NCBI GenBank assembly: GCA_947471695.1
Contig: CANIWY010000038.1
Span: 1-9,749, forward strand
Direction of reading: 5' to 3'
Length of the DNA stretch: 9,749 nt
DNA from: Nitrosomonadaceae bacterium
GTDB lineage: Bacteria; Pseudomonadota; Gammaproteobacteria; Burkholderiales; Nitrosomonadaceae
Of the stretch, positions 1 through 6,905 are shown piece by piece; position 1 is the stretch's first letter, and each line of letters opens with the position of its first letter. The notes under the pieces were generated by a model. That model had not been told where the DNA came from, did no database searches, and was given only the letters and a program-made list of their open reading frames with translations. Made by a program: the position numbers and the translations under genes.

Positions 1-849
1 AACCTGGGCAAGGGGTCGATGATCGCCAATCTAAAAACCCGCTTAGAACAGGTCATTCACCTTAAGACGCCGCTGCTACTCACTGGCGAACCTGGAACCG
101 GGATGAGGCTATGTGCTCGATTCCTGCACCGCCCGAATACACCCTGGATGGAACCGGAGACGCTCACGTCTCTTGCAGATGCCCCTCTCACGATGCTGGA
201 GCAAGCGCAAGGTGGTTTATTGTTTCTCAACGAGATCGGCAAGATCAGTCGACTGGAGCAGAGGGGCCTACTGCTCCTGCTAGGAAAACTGGAAAAATAC
301 AACGTCCGACTGGTGTGCGCCACCTCACTACCACTATCTGATCTAACAGCACGGGGCGAGTATGACCCCAGACTGTATGAGATCCTGAACAGTCTCTGCA
401 TTAATGTCCCCTCACTAAAAACACATCGGGAAAACATTCCGGAGCTTGCCAGTCAGATGCTTTCTAGCAGCATTGAATCTGGGGAAGCGCCCCTGCGACA
501 GTTCAGTACTGCTGCACTCAATGCGTTACGCAACTATGACTGGCCCGGCAACCTCTCACAATTAACCGGTGTGGTTCGATCATTGGCACTAACCGGCACG
601 AATGATGAAATTTCAGCCGATGACGTGATGCAGGCGCTATCTTCTTCGATGTCAACACAGAAAGTTTCAAGCGTGCCGCTCAATATTCCCCTGAAAGAGG
701 CGCGTGACTTATTCGAAAAGCAATACTTTGATCGGCTCATCGAGCAGGAAAGCGGCAATATGACACGGGTGGCGGAACGCTCCGGGCTGGAGCGGACTCA
801 TCTTTATCGAAAACTCAAATTGTTAGGCGTCAAACCACGAAATCAATGA
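1..849 (+). CDS. NtrC/NtrX-family regulator with degenerate AAA+ domain and Fis-type HTH (5' partial)
   Basis: C-terminal part of a bacterial enhancer-binding-type transcription factor. The reading frame is open to the window edge. The residues before the first ATG (position 19) fit the usual AAA+ lead-in (LxGxS, then a helix, then LLLTGEPGTG), so the gene probably starts upstream and may have an N-terminal receiver domain. Numbering from that ATG, the AAA+ remnant spans about 1-205 and the Fis-type helix-turn-helix about 225-270 (GNMTRVAERSGLERTHLYRK), followed by LKLLGV as in NtrX/NtrC. The ATPase core is badly altered: Walker A ends GTGMR (M29 where Lys is expected), Walker B is LFLNE (N71 for Asp), the GAFTGA segment is missing, the arginine-finger block reads YDPRLYEILN, and the sensor II motif is WPGNLSQL without its Arg. 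It is probably a DNA-binding regulator that cannot remodel sigma-54 polymerase. Its target is unknown; the tkt promoter just downstream is an obvious candidate. The frame has no internal stops, so it does not look like a pseudogene. Confidence 0.85.
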   Translation, partial: NLGKGSMIANLKTRLEQVIHLKTPLLLTGEPGTGMRLCARFLHRPNTPWMEPETLTSLADAPLTMLEQAQGGLLFLNEIGKISRLEQRGLLLLLGKLEKYNVRLVCATSLPLSDLTARGEYDPRLYEILNSLCINVPSLKTHRENIPELASQMLSSSIESGEAPLRQFSTAALNALRNYDWPGNLSQLTGVVRSLALTGTNDEISADDVMQALSSSMSTQKVSSVPLNIPLKEARDLFEKQYFDRLIEQESGNMTRVAERSGLERTHLYRKLKLLGVKPRNQ

Positions 850-880
850 CCCCCCCCTCCCACGGGTGACTTGTTCTGAA

Positions 881-909
881 ATTCACCTGAGTTTCACAAA
901 TTTTTCACA
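881..909 (+). promoter_or_regulatory. Phased TTCAC direct repeats, candidate activator (PhoB/OmpR-type) site
   Basis: TTCAC occurs three times at 882, 893 and 904, exactly 11 bases apart. The last two copies are part of a perfect 7-base repeat TTTCACA (892-898 and 903-909) separated by the AT-rich spacer AATT. Seven-base direct repeats with 4-base AT spacers are the architecture of PhoB-type boxes, and helical phasing is typical of OmpR/PhoB-family response regulators. The array ends one base before the proposed -35 hexamer at 911, the expected position for an activator touching RNA polymerase. The sequence itself is not a canonical Pho box, so the cognate protein is unknown. Confidence 0.4.
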
Positions 910-910
910 G

Positions 911-939
911 TTGTCTGACACCGCGTCTTAAGCGATAAT
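911..939 (+). promoter_or_regulatory. Candidate sigma-70 promoter of the tkt operon
   Basis: TTGTCT at 911-916 (4 of 6 matches to TTGACA) and GATAAT at 934-939 (5 of 6 to TATAAT) are separated by the ideal 17 bases. Transcription would start near 946, giving a leader of about 85 bases before tkt. The weak -35 combined with repeats immediately upstream suggests an activator-dependent promoter. This is a prediction from hexamer matching only. Confidence 0.45.
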
Positions 940-956
940 ATTACTCCTAACAGTGC

Positions 957-999
957 ACATCGCTTTTTGGGGCGGTCGTGTGATGTATTTTATTTTTTT
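957..999 (+). promoter_or_regulatory. Leader hairpin followed by a T-rich tract, possible attenuator
   Basis: ACATCGC (957-963) can pair with GTGATGT (980-986), seven pairs including one G-U, around a 16-base loop. A T-rich stretch follows at 988-999, including seven consecutive T. Hairpin plus U-tract resembles a weak intrinsic terminator within the proposed tkt leader. It could also end read-through from the upstream regulator. The stem is short and its loop large, so termination would be partial at best. Confidence 0.25.
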
Positions 1000-1029
1000 A
1001 TATCTAGTTGAGCGAAGGAGTCCGCATCC

Positions 1030-3045
1030 ATGGCTACATTCAGTGATTTTAATGCGCCGGTATTCAAGAATCTGACCAGCGCCATCCGTGCTTTAGCGAT
1101 GGATGCTGTCCAAAAAGCCAACTCAGGCCATCCTGGCATGCCCATGGGCATGGCAGAAATCGCTGAAGTATTGTGGATTCATCATCTGCGACACAACCCA
1201 GCCAACCCTAAATGGGCTGACCGAGACCGTTTCGTACTATCCAATGGGCACGGATCAATGCTGATTTATGCGCTATTGCATCTAACCGGCTACGACTTAC
1301 CAATGGAGGAGATCAAGCGCTTCCGACAGTTTCACTCCAAGACCCCCGGCCACCCAGAGTATGGCTACACACCTGGCGTTGAGACCACCACAGGACCTCT
1401 TGGGCAGGGCATCACCAATGCTGTCGGTATGGCCCTGGCGGAAAAGATCCTTGCCGCCGAGTTCAACCGCCCCGGCTTCGACATCGTTAACCATTACAGT
1501 TATGTCTTCCTTGGCGATGGCTGCCTGATGGAGGGGATCTCCCACGAGGCCTGTTCACTGGCAGGCACCTTGGGGCTCGGGAAGCTCATCTGTTTTTATG
1601 ACGACAATGGGATCTCCATCGATGGCCATGTTGAGGGCTGGTTCACCGACGACACACCCAAGCGGTTTGAATCCTACGGCTGGCATGTAGTACCCAATGT
1701 TAATGGCCATGATCCGGTCGCCATTGAAGCAGCAATTGAAGCGGCCAAAAAAATCAGTAACAAGCCCACGATGATTTGCTGTAAGACAGTGATCGGACTT
1801 GGGTCTCCCAATAAGGCCAATACCCACGAAGTTCATGGAGCGGCCCTAGGAGATGCGGAGATCGCGGCCGCCCGTCCCCACATCGGCTGGAACCATCTTC
1901 CATTTGAAATTCCCCAGGAGGTCTATGACCTTTGGGATGGACGGGCCAAGGGCAAGAAACTGGAAGAAGAATGGAATCAAAAGTTTAGCGAGTATGCGAA
2001 AAAATACCCTGTTGAAGCAGCTGAGTTCACACGGCGTATGTCAGGCGATCTGCCTGCAAACTGGCGTGATCACGTTGATGGATTCATCAATCGCGTCAAT
2101 GCTAAGGAAGAGACCATCGCCAGCCGCAAGGCTTCCCAAAATACGATCGAGGGGTTGGCCCCCGTCTTACCAGAACTGATCGGGGGATCAGCAGATCTGG
2201 CTGGATCGAACCTTACCCTATGGTCTGGCTCAAAAGGGATCAGCCGTGATAGCGGTGGTAATTATGTTTATTACGGCGTACGTGAATTCGGCATGAGCGC
2301 GATGATGAATGGACTATCGTTGCACGGTGGGATCATTCCCTACGGCGCTACCTTCCTGATGTTCTCAGAGTATGCTCGGAACGCCCTGAGAATGGCTGCG
2401 CTGATGAAGATCCGTAATCTATTTGTGTTTACGCATGATTCAATCGGATTGGGTGAGGATGGGCCCACCCACCAACCGGTCGAGCAGACCGCGACACTTC
2501 GCTATATTCCGAACATGGATGTTTGGAGACCCTGCGATACCGTTGAATCTGCAGTGGCCTGGGCACGTTCAATTGAACGCATGAATGGCCCCTCCACACT
2601 AATCTTCAGCCGTCAGAATTTACCATTCCAAAAACGCGACGCGGCAACTATCAAGCTGATCGATAAGGGGGGCTATGTCTTGTCGGAAGCGGCTGTTGGA
2701 AAGCCGCAGGCGATCCTCATCGCTACCGGCTCAGAGATTGGCTTGGCAATGAGCGCACAAAAAGAACTGGCTGACACGGGCATCCATGTCAGAGTGGTCT
2801 CGATGCCCTGCACCAATCTATTTGATCGTCAGGACCAGCCCTACAAGGACAGCGTCCTGATTAAGGGTGTTCGCCGTGTTGCGATTGAGGCCGGGATATC
2901 CGACTTCTGGCGTAAATACGTAGGTCTTGAGGGAGCGGTGGTCGGAATGGAGACTTTTGGAGAGTCTGCGCCAGCAAACGAACTGTTTAAACACTTTGGA
3001 TTCACCGTTGAGAATGTAGTGAAGACCGTGAAGGGCATCATCTAA
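1030..3045 (+). CDS. tkt: Transketolase
   Basis: Thiamine-diphosphate enzyme of the cytoplasm that moves two-carbon ketol units between sugar phosphates in the pentose phosphate pathway and Calvin cycle. The 671 residues match the usual bacterial length and align with E. coli TktA, as I recall it, at a constant offset of eight residues at the active-site positions. Active-site residues are present: H34 (SGHPG), H74 (SNGHG), H108 (TPGHPE), H269 (HEVHG), catalytic E419 (VREFGMSA) and H481 (DGPTHQP). The ThDP/metal motif runs from GDG (162-164) to N193. Domains are the N-terminal PP domain (about 1-340), the Pyr domain (about 360-530) and the C-terminal domain (about 545-671). The start is supported by AAGGAG at 1015-1020, nine bases upstream. 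It is the first gene of the cluster, which fits the alternative cbb-type name cbbT if the host is an autotroph. Nothing looks damaged. Confidence 0.97.
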   Translation: MATFSDFNAPVFKNLTSAIRALAMDAVQKANSGHPGMPMGMAEIAEVLWIHHLRHNPANPKWADRDRFVLSNGHGSMLIYALLHLTGYDLPMEEIKRFRQFHSKTPGHPEYGYTPGVETTTGPLGQGITNAVGMALAEKILAAEFNRPGFDIVNHYSYVFLGDGCLMEGISHEACSLAGTLGLGKLICFYDDNGISIDGHVEGWFTDDTPKRFESYGWHVVPNVNGHDPVAIEAAIEAAKKISNKPTMICCKTVIGLGSPNKANTHEVHGAALGDAEIAAARPHIGWNHLPFEIPQEVYDLWDGRAKGKKLEEEWNQKFSEYAKKYPVEAAEFTRRMSGDLPANWRDHVDGFINRVNAKEETIASRKASQNTIEGLAPVLPELIGGSADLAGSNLTLWSGSKGISRDSGGNYVYYGVREFGMSAMMNGLSLHGGIIPYGATFLMFSEYARNALRMAALMKIRNLFVFTHDSIGLGEDGPTHQPVEQTATLRYIPNMDVWRPCDTVESAVAWARSIERMNGPSTLIFSRQNLPFQKRDAATIKLIDKGGYVLSEAAVGKPQAILIATGSEIGLAMSAQKELADTGIHVRVVSMPCTNLFDRQDQPYKDSVLIKGVRRVAIEAGISDFWRKYVGLEGAVVGMETFGESAPANELFKHFGFTVENVVKTVKGII

Positions 3046-3059
3046 ATAATTGACAGAAC

Positions 3060-3085
3060 AGCAGCACGTAAATTAACGCGCTGCT
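3060..3085 (+). promoter_or_regulatory. Stem-loop between tkt and gap
   Basis: AGCAGC (3060-3065) pairs with GCTGCT (3080-3085), and inside it CGT (3067-3069) pairs with ACG (3076-3078), with one A/C mismatch and the loop AAATTA. No T-run follows, so it is not an intrinsic terminator. It could protect an mRNA 3' end or mark a processing point between tkt and gap. It sits in the 72-base junction just after a perfect TTGACA at 3050-3055. Confidence 0.45.
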
Positions 3086-3117
3086 CCAGTACACTTTCTA
3101 TTTAAAGGGCTCATAAA

Positions 3118-4116
3118 ATGACCATCAAAGTCGGCATCAATGGATTCGGTCGCATCGGCCGCATGGTGTTCCGTGCAGCAGTAGAAAACTTTCCAGATAT
3201 CGAGGTCGTTGCCATCAATGACCTGCTCGAGCCTGATTATCTGGCTTACATGCTGCAACATGATTCAGTACATGGACGTTTCCGTGGCAGCGTCGCCGTT
3301 GAGGGAAATACACTGATCGTCCAAGGCAAGAGGATTCGTCTGACTGCGGTCAAGGATCCATCTGAACTAAAGTGGAATGAAGTAGGCGTTGATGTCGTGG
3401 TCGAATCCACCGGGCTATTCCTCACCAAGGAGACTTGTGAGAAGCACATCGCCGCCGGCGCCAAGAAGGTCATCATGTCCGCCCCCTCCAAGGACGACAC
3501 TCCCATGTTTGTGTACGGCGTGAATGACAAGACTTACGCCGGTCAAGCGATCGTATCCAACGCATCGTGCACCACCAACTGCCTCGCCCCGATCGCCAAG
3601 GTATTGAACGACACCTTCGGTATCAAGCGCGGCCTGATGACGACTGTACACGCAGCAACTGCCACCCAGAAGACGGTTGATGGTCCCTCTAATAAGGACT
3701 GGCGGGGTGGTCGCGGCATCCTTGAAAATATCATTCCCTCTTCAACCGGTGCTGCTAAGGCTGTAGGTGTCGTCATCCCAGAATTGAATAAGAAACTCAC
3801 CGGAATGGCCTTCCGTGTACCCACCTCTGACGTGTCGGTGGTCGATCTCACCGTAGAGCTCAACACGGAGACCTCCTATGCTGAGATTTGCGCGGCCATG
3901 AAATCGGCATCTGAAGGCTCAATGAAGGGTGTGCTCGGGTATACTGACGAGAAGGTCGTCTCCACCGACTTCCGTGGAGACAGTTGCACCTCCATCTTCG
4001 ATGCCGAGGCTGGAATGGCACTCGATAGTAGTTTCGTCAAGGTCGTTTCTTGGTATGACAATGAGTGGGGCTACTCCAGCAAAGTTCTGGAAATGGTTCG
4101 CGTAGTCGCTAAGTAG
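3118..4116 (+). CDS. gap: Type I glyceraldehyde-3-phosphate dehydrogenase, GapA-like
   Basis: Reversible phosphorylating oxidation of glyceraldehyde-3-phosphate to 1,3-bisphosphoglycerate in the cytoplasm, shared by glycolysis, gluconeogenesis and the Calvin cycle. The 332 residues are the normal length. The N-terminal Rossmann motif GINGFGRIGR is at 6-15. The second strand ends in IND (D35), the acidic residue typical of NAD-preferring enzymes, so NAD is the likely cofactor, although autotroph enzymes can be dual. The catalytic site is SNASCTTNC with nucleophile C151, and H178 (TTVHAAT) is the base. The phosphate-site and C-terminal blocks SSTGAAKAVG (208-217) and SWYDNEWGYS (311-320) are intact. 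The protein closely resembles E. coli GapA. A moderate Shine-Dalgarno AAAGGG lies at 3104-3109, eight bases before ATG. It is the second gene of the cluster, 72 bases after tkt, and would be called cbbG in an autotroph. Confidence 0.97.
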   Translation: MTIKVGINGFGRIGRMVFRAAVENFPDIEVVAINDLLEPDYLAYMLQHDSVHGRFRGSVAVEGNTLIVQGKRIRLTAVKDPSELKWNEVGVDVVVESTGLFLTKETCEKHIAAGAKKVIMSAPSKDDTPMFVYGVNDKTYAGQAIVSNASCTTNCLAPIAKVLNDTFGIKRGLMTTVHAATATQKTVDGPSNKDWRGGRGILENIIPSSTGAAKAVGVVIPELNKKLTGMAFRVPTSDVSVVDLTVELNTETSYAEICAAMKSASEGSMKGVLGYTDEKVVSTDFRGDSCTSIFDAEAGMALDSSFVKVVSWYDNEWGYSSKVLEMVRVVAK

Positions 4117-4136
4117 CGGGTGGTGCAATACCCCGC
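4116..4136 (+). promoter_or_regulatory. Small stem-loop at the gap stop codon
   Basis: GCGGG (4116-4120, starting on the last base of the gap stop codon) can pair with CCCGC (4132-4136), with possible extra pairing inside through a two-base bulge. It stands before the much stronger hairpin at 4185-4220, so two structures occur in tandem between gap and pgk. Short GC stems like this can be chance; confidence is limited. Confidence 0.3.
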
Positions 4137-4184
4137 GTAGGAACAAATACACCCGCTGTGCTTTTCACGTCGCAGTTACCTGGC

Positions 4185-4220
4185 AGTCTAAGGAGTGGCT
4201 TATGAGCCACCCCTTAGACT
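4185..4220 (+). promoter_or_regulatory. Strong stem-loop between gap and pgk, possible attenuator or mRNA-stability element
   Basis: Two 16-base arms (4185-4200 and 4205-4220) are complementary at 15 of 16 positions and close on the four-base loop TATG. The only mismatch is A4194 against C4211. The downstream sequence is TTATATAAATTT rather than a clean U-run, so termination would be partial. The structure ends 12 bases before the pgk Shine-Dalgarno GGAG (4233-4236). It could stabilise the upstream tkt-gap message, be an RNase processing site, or attenuate expression of pgk-pyk-fba. It also excludes the GTG at 4195 as a credible pgk start, because that codon is buried in the left arm. Confidence 0.75.
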
Positions 4221-4242
4221 TTATATAAATTTGGAGCTTTCC

Positions 4243-5421
4243 ATGTCCGTCATCAATCTCGTTGACCTCGATCTCAAGGGTAAGCGTGTATTCATTCGTG
4301 CCGATCTCAATGTCCCCATCAAGGACGGCATGGTCACATCCGATGCTCGCATTACCGCCTCCATGGCTACCATCAATCATTGCCTAAACAACGGTGCCAA
4401 GGTCATGGTGACCTCTCACCTAGGCCGCCCCGAAGAGGGCGTCTGGTCTGAAGAGAATTCTCTCAAGCCAGTCGCTGACAATATTGCCGCACGCCTGGCT
4501 AAGCCTGTGAGATTGATAAAGAATTGGGTCGATGGTGGGTTCGAAATCGCGCAAGGTGAGTTGGTCGTTTTGGAGAATTGCCGCATCAATAAAGGTGAAA
4601 AGAAAAATCTGGATGAGACTGCCCAGAAATATGCCCGTCTGTGCGATATCTTCGTTATGGACGCATTCGGCACCGCACACCGTGCAGAGGCATCAACCCA
4701 CGGTATCGCCAAGTACGCACCCATTGCCTGTGGGGGTATCCTCTTGACCCAGGAATTAGAAGCTCTGACCAAGGCGCTACTAAACCCAGCCCGGCCGATG
4801 GTTGCCATCGTCGGTGGTTCCAAGGTCTCAACTAAACTGACTGTGCTTGAGTCCCTATCCGAGAAGGTTGATCAGATGGTGGTCGGTGGCGGTATTGCTA
4901 ATACCTTCCTCAAGGCCACCGGCAAAAATGTCGGCAAGTCCTTGTGCGAGGATGATCTGATCCCAACCGCAAAGATGCTGATGGATAAAATGGCAAAACG
5001 TAATGCATCCATTCCAATCGCGAAGGACGTTGTCGTCGGTAAGAAATTCGACGCGAATGAACCGGCTGTGCTGAAGGATTCTGGTGCAGTTGCCGATGAT
5101 GAGATGATCTTCGATATCGGACCAAAGAGCGCTCAAGAACTGGCAGATATTATTATGAAAGCGGGTACGGTGGTATGGAATGGTCCGGTTGGCGTATTCG
5201 AATTTGATCAGTTTGGTGCCGGCACCAAGACCATCGCCATGGCGATCGCCAATACCAACGCATTCACCCTGGCAGGTGGTGGTGATACTATCGCCGCGAT
5301 TCAAAAGTACGGCATCTATGACAAGATATCCTACATCTCAACTGCCGGAGGCGCCTTCCTCGAATTCCTGGAAGGTAAGAAACTACCCGCTGTCGAGATA
5401 CTAGAAGAACGTTCGCGCTAA
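4243..5421 (+). CDS. pgk: Phosphoglycerate kinase
   Basis: Cytoplasmic kinase that interconverts 1,3-bisphosphoglycerate plus ADP with 3-phosphoglycerate plus ATP; in carbon fixation it runs in the ATP-consuming direction. The ATG at 4243 gives 392 residues, close to the bacterial norm, begins MSVINLVDLD and is preceded by GGAG six bases away. In-frame codons extend upstream to a GTG at 4195, but that lies in a hairpin and has no family support. Substrate-site motifs are RADLNVP (19-25), SHLGRP (58-63), R114 and HRAEAS with R147. Nucleotide-side motifs are GGSKVSTK (191-198), GGGIANTF (215-222), VWNGPVGVFE (311-320) and GGGDT (345-349). The N- and C-terminal domains meet near residue 180. A small oddity is ENCRI (111-115) where the family usually has ENVRF. 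It follows gap after a structured 126-base gap and precedes pyk by 32 bases. In an autotroph it would be cbbK. Confidence 0.97.
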   Translation: MSVINLVDLDLKGKRVFIRADLNVPIKDGMVTSDARITASMATINHCLNNGAKVMVTSHLGRPEEGVWSEENSLKPVADNIAARLAKPVRLIKNWVDGGFEIAQGELVVLENCRINKGEKKNLDETAQKYARLCDIFVMDAFGTAHRAEASTHGIAKYAPIACGGILLTQELEALTKALLNPARPMVAIVGGSKVSTKLTVLESLSEKVDQMVVGGGIANTFLKATGKNVGKSLCEDDLIPTAKMLMDKMAKRNASIPIAKDVVVGKKFDANEPAVLKDSGAVADDEMIFDIGPKSAQELADIIMKAGTVVWNGPVGVFEFDQFGAGTKTIAMAIANTNAFTLAGGGDTIAAIQKYGIYDKISYISTAGGAFLEFLEGKKLPAVEILEERSR

Positions 5422-5453
5422 CCCCTGAGACACCCCTTACCGACACTCATAGA

Positions 5454-6890
5454 ATGATCCGAAGAACAAAAATCGTTGCAACTCTTGGACCCGCGTCCAG
5501 CACTCCAGAAGTTCTAGAACGGATGATCAATGCAGGGGTTGATGTAGTCCGCATTAACTTCTCCCACGGCACCCGGGAGGAGCACATCGAGCATGCTGAA
5601 CTCGCTCGTTCGCTTGCCCGTGCTGCCGGTCAGACGGTGGGCGTGCTGGCAGATCTGCAGGGCCCAAAAATTCGTATCGGCAAGTTCGAGCATGGGAAGA
5701 TCACTCTGAAGGCAGGTGATAAGTTCGTACTGGACGCTGACTGTGAACTGGGGGATCAGGAAAAGGTCGGTCTGGATTACAAAGAGCTGCCAAATGATGT
5801 TGGAACAGGGGTAACACTGATGTTAGATGATGGACGTATTGTGCTGGGCGTCTCACGGGTCAAGGGGCGCCAAGTACATTGCGTGGTAGAACAGGGTGGT
5901 GTTCTCTCTAACAATAAGGGGATCAACCGTAAGGGTGGTGGACTCAGTGCACCTGCATTAACACCTAAGGATATGGAGGACATTAAGACTGCAGCTGCCC
6001 TCAAAGCGGACTACCTCGCGGTATCCTTCCCACGCACCGGTGAGGATATGCGGTGGGCTCGTGACTTAATGCGTGAGGCCGGCGGTAGAAGTCTGATGAT
6101 GGCAAAGATTGAGCGTTCAGAGGCAATCCTGGCTCTGGACGATATCCTACAAGCCTCCGATGCCATTATGGTGGCTCGCGGCGACCTGGCGGTGGAGGTG
6201 GGTGATGCGGTAGTCCCTGCACTGCAAAAGAGAATGATACGTGCGGCACGTCTCAGTAATAAACTTGTGGTGACCGCCACTCAGATGATGGAGTCCATGA
6301 TCACTAGCCCGATCCCGACCCGGGCTGAAGTGTCAGACGTCGCCAATGCGGTGCTAGATGGCACTGATGCGGTCATGCTGTCTGCTGAATCAGCCGCTGG
6401 TGACTATCCAATTGAATCAGTCGAGGCTATGGCCCGGGTATGCCTGGAAGCAGAAAAAGAATTTCTGGCAAGTCAGGACCAACGCCGCATCCAGTCGGGC
6501 CTCCCGGACACCATCGAGGAGGCAGTCGCACGTGCCACCATGTTCACCGCCAGCAATCTCAAGATCCGTGCCATTGCCGCGCTTACACAGAGTGGCCGTA
6601 CGGTTCTGCTGATGTCTCGCAGAAACTCCAATGTGCCCATATTTGCTCTGAGCCCACAGGAGGACACCCGCCGTAAGATGACTCTATTCCGGGGCGTTTA
6701 CCCAATCAAATTTAACGGCGGATCGAGTGATCCAGAGTCGATTCTGGATCTGGCTGAGACTGAACTACTCAACCGGGGTGCGGTTTGTAATGGAGACCTG
6801 ATCATCATGACCATCGGCGAGCCAGTCGGGAAGGCAGGCGGTACCAATACCATGAAGATCGTCAAGGTTGGGGAGCACAGAAAGGCATAA
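5454..6890 (+). CDS. pyk: Pyruvate kinase, PykA (type II)-like
   Basis: Transfers phosphate from phosphoenolpyruvate to ADP, giving pyruvate and ATP, in the cytoplasm. The 478 residues resemble E. coli PykA in length and motif order, as I recall that protein. Visible motifs are TKIVATLGPAS (5-15), NFSHG (35-39), DLQGPKIR (67-74), AKIERSEA (217-224) with the proposed catalytic K218 and metal ligand E220, ARGDLAVEVG (241-250) with D244, and TATQMMESM (274-282). The allosteric C-terminal domain is about 350-478. K72 occupies the position that is Glu in K+-dependent muscle enzyme; Lys there is known to go with K+-independent activity, so that is predicted here. The ATG gives the standard family N-terminus, yet no Shine-Dalgarno is visible before it; the pgk stop is only 32 bases away, so coupled translation is plausible. 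Its presence beside Calvin-type genes links triose metabolism to pyruvate. Confidence 0.96.
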   Translation: MIRRTKIVATLGPASSTPEVLERMINAGVDVVRINFSHGTREEHIEHAELARSLARAAGQTVGVLADLQGPKIRIGKFEHGKITLKAGDKFVLDADCELGDQEKVGLDYKELPNDVGTGVTLMLDDGRIVLGVSRVKGRQVHCVVEQGGVLSNNKGINRKGGGLSAPALTPKDMEDIKTAAALKADYLAVSFPRTGEDMRWARDLMREAGGRSLMMAKIERSEAILALDDILQASDAIMVARGDLAVEVGDAVVPALQKRMIRAARLSNKLVVTATQMMESMITSPIPTRAEVSDVANAVLDGTDAVMLSAESAAGDYPIESVEAMARVCLEAEKEFLASQDQRRIQSGLPDTIEEAVARATMFTASNLKIRAIAALTQSGRTVLLMSRRNSNVPIFALSPQEDTRRKMTLFRGVYPIKFNGGSSDPESILDLAETELLNRGAVCNGDLIIMTIGEPVGKAGGTNTMKIVKVGEHRKA

Positions 6891-6905
6891 TCAAGACCTG
6901 TTCTA

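Noticed and set aside
19..21. ATG at 19 as the true start of the regulator
   Set aside because: The frame is open upstream and the preceding residues fit the conserved AAA+ lead-in, so it is more likely an internal Met. AAGGGG before it is only three bases away, too close for a good ribosome site.
57..437. 126-codon minus-strand open frame inside the regulator gene
   Set aside because: Composition is Ser/Arg/Pro-rich as in shadow frames, with no domain; the plus-strand frame has clear family homology throughout.
850..857. Run of eight C after the regulator stop codon, considered as a slippage or phase-variation tract
   Set aside because: It lies outside the coding frame just after the stop and before the TTCAC repeats, so length change would not switch a protein; probably incidental.
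4195..4242. Upstream GTG start for pgk adding 16 residues
   Set aside because: The GTG is buried in the left arm of the 4185-4220 hairpin, and the added residues have no family counterpart; ATG at 4243 has GGAG at the right distance.
4855..5304. Long open frame of 149 codons on the minus strand within pgk
   Set aside because: It lies wholly antisense to a clear phosphoglycerate kinase, has no recognisable motif and no promoter or ribosome site; open antisense frames are expected from codon bias.
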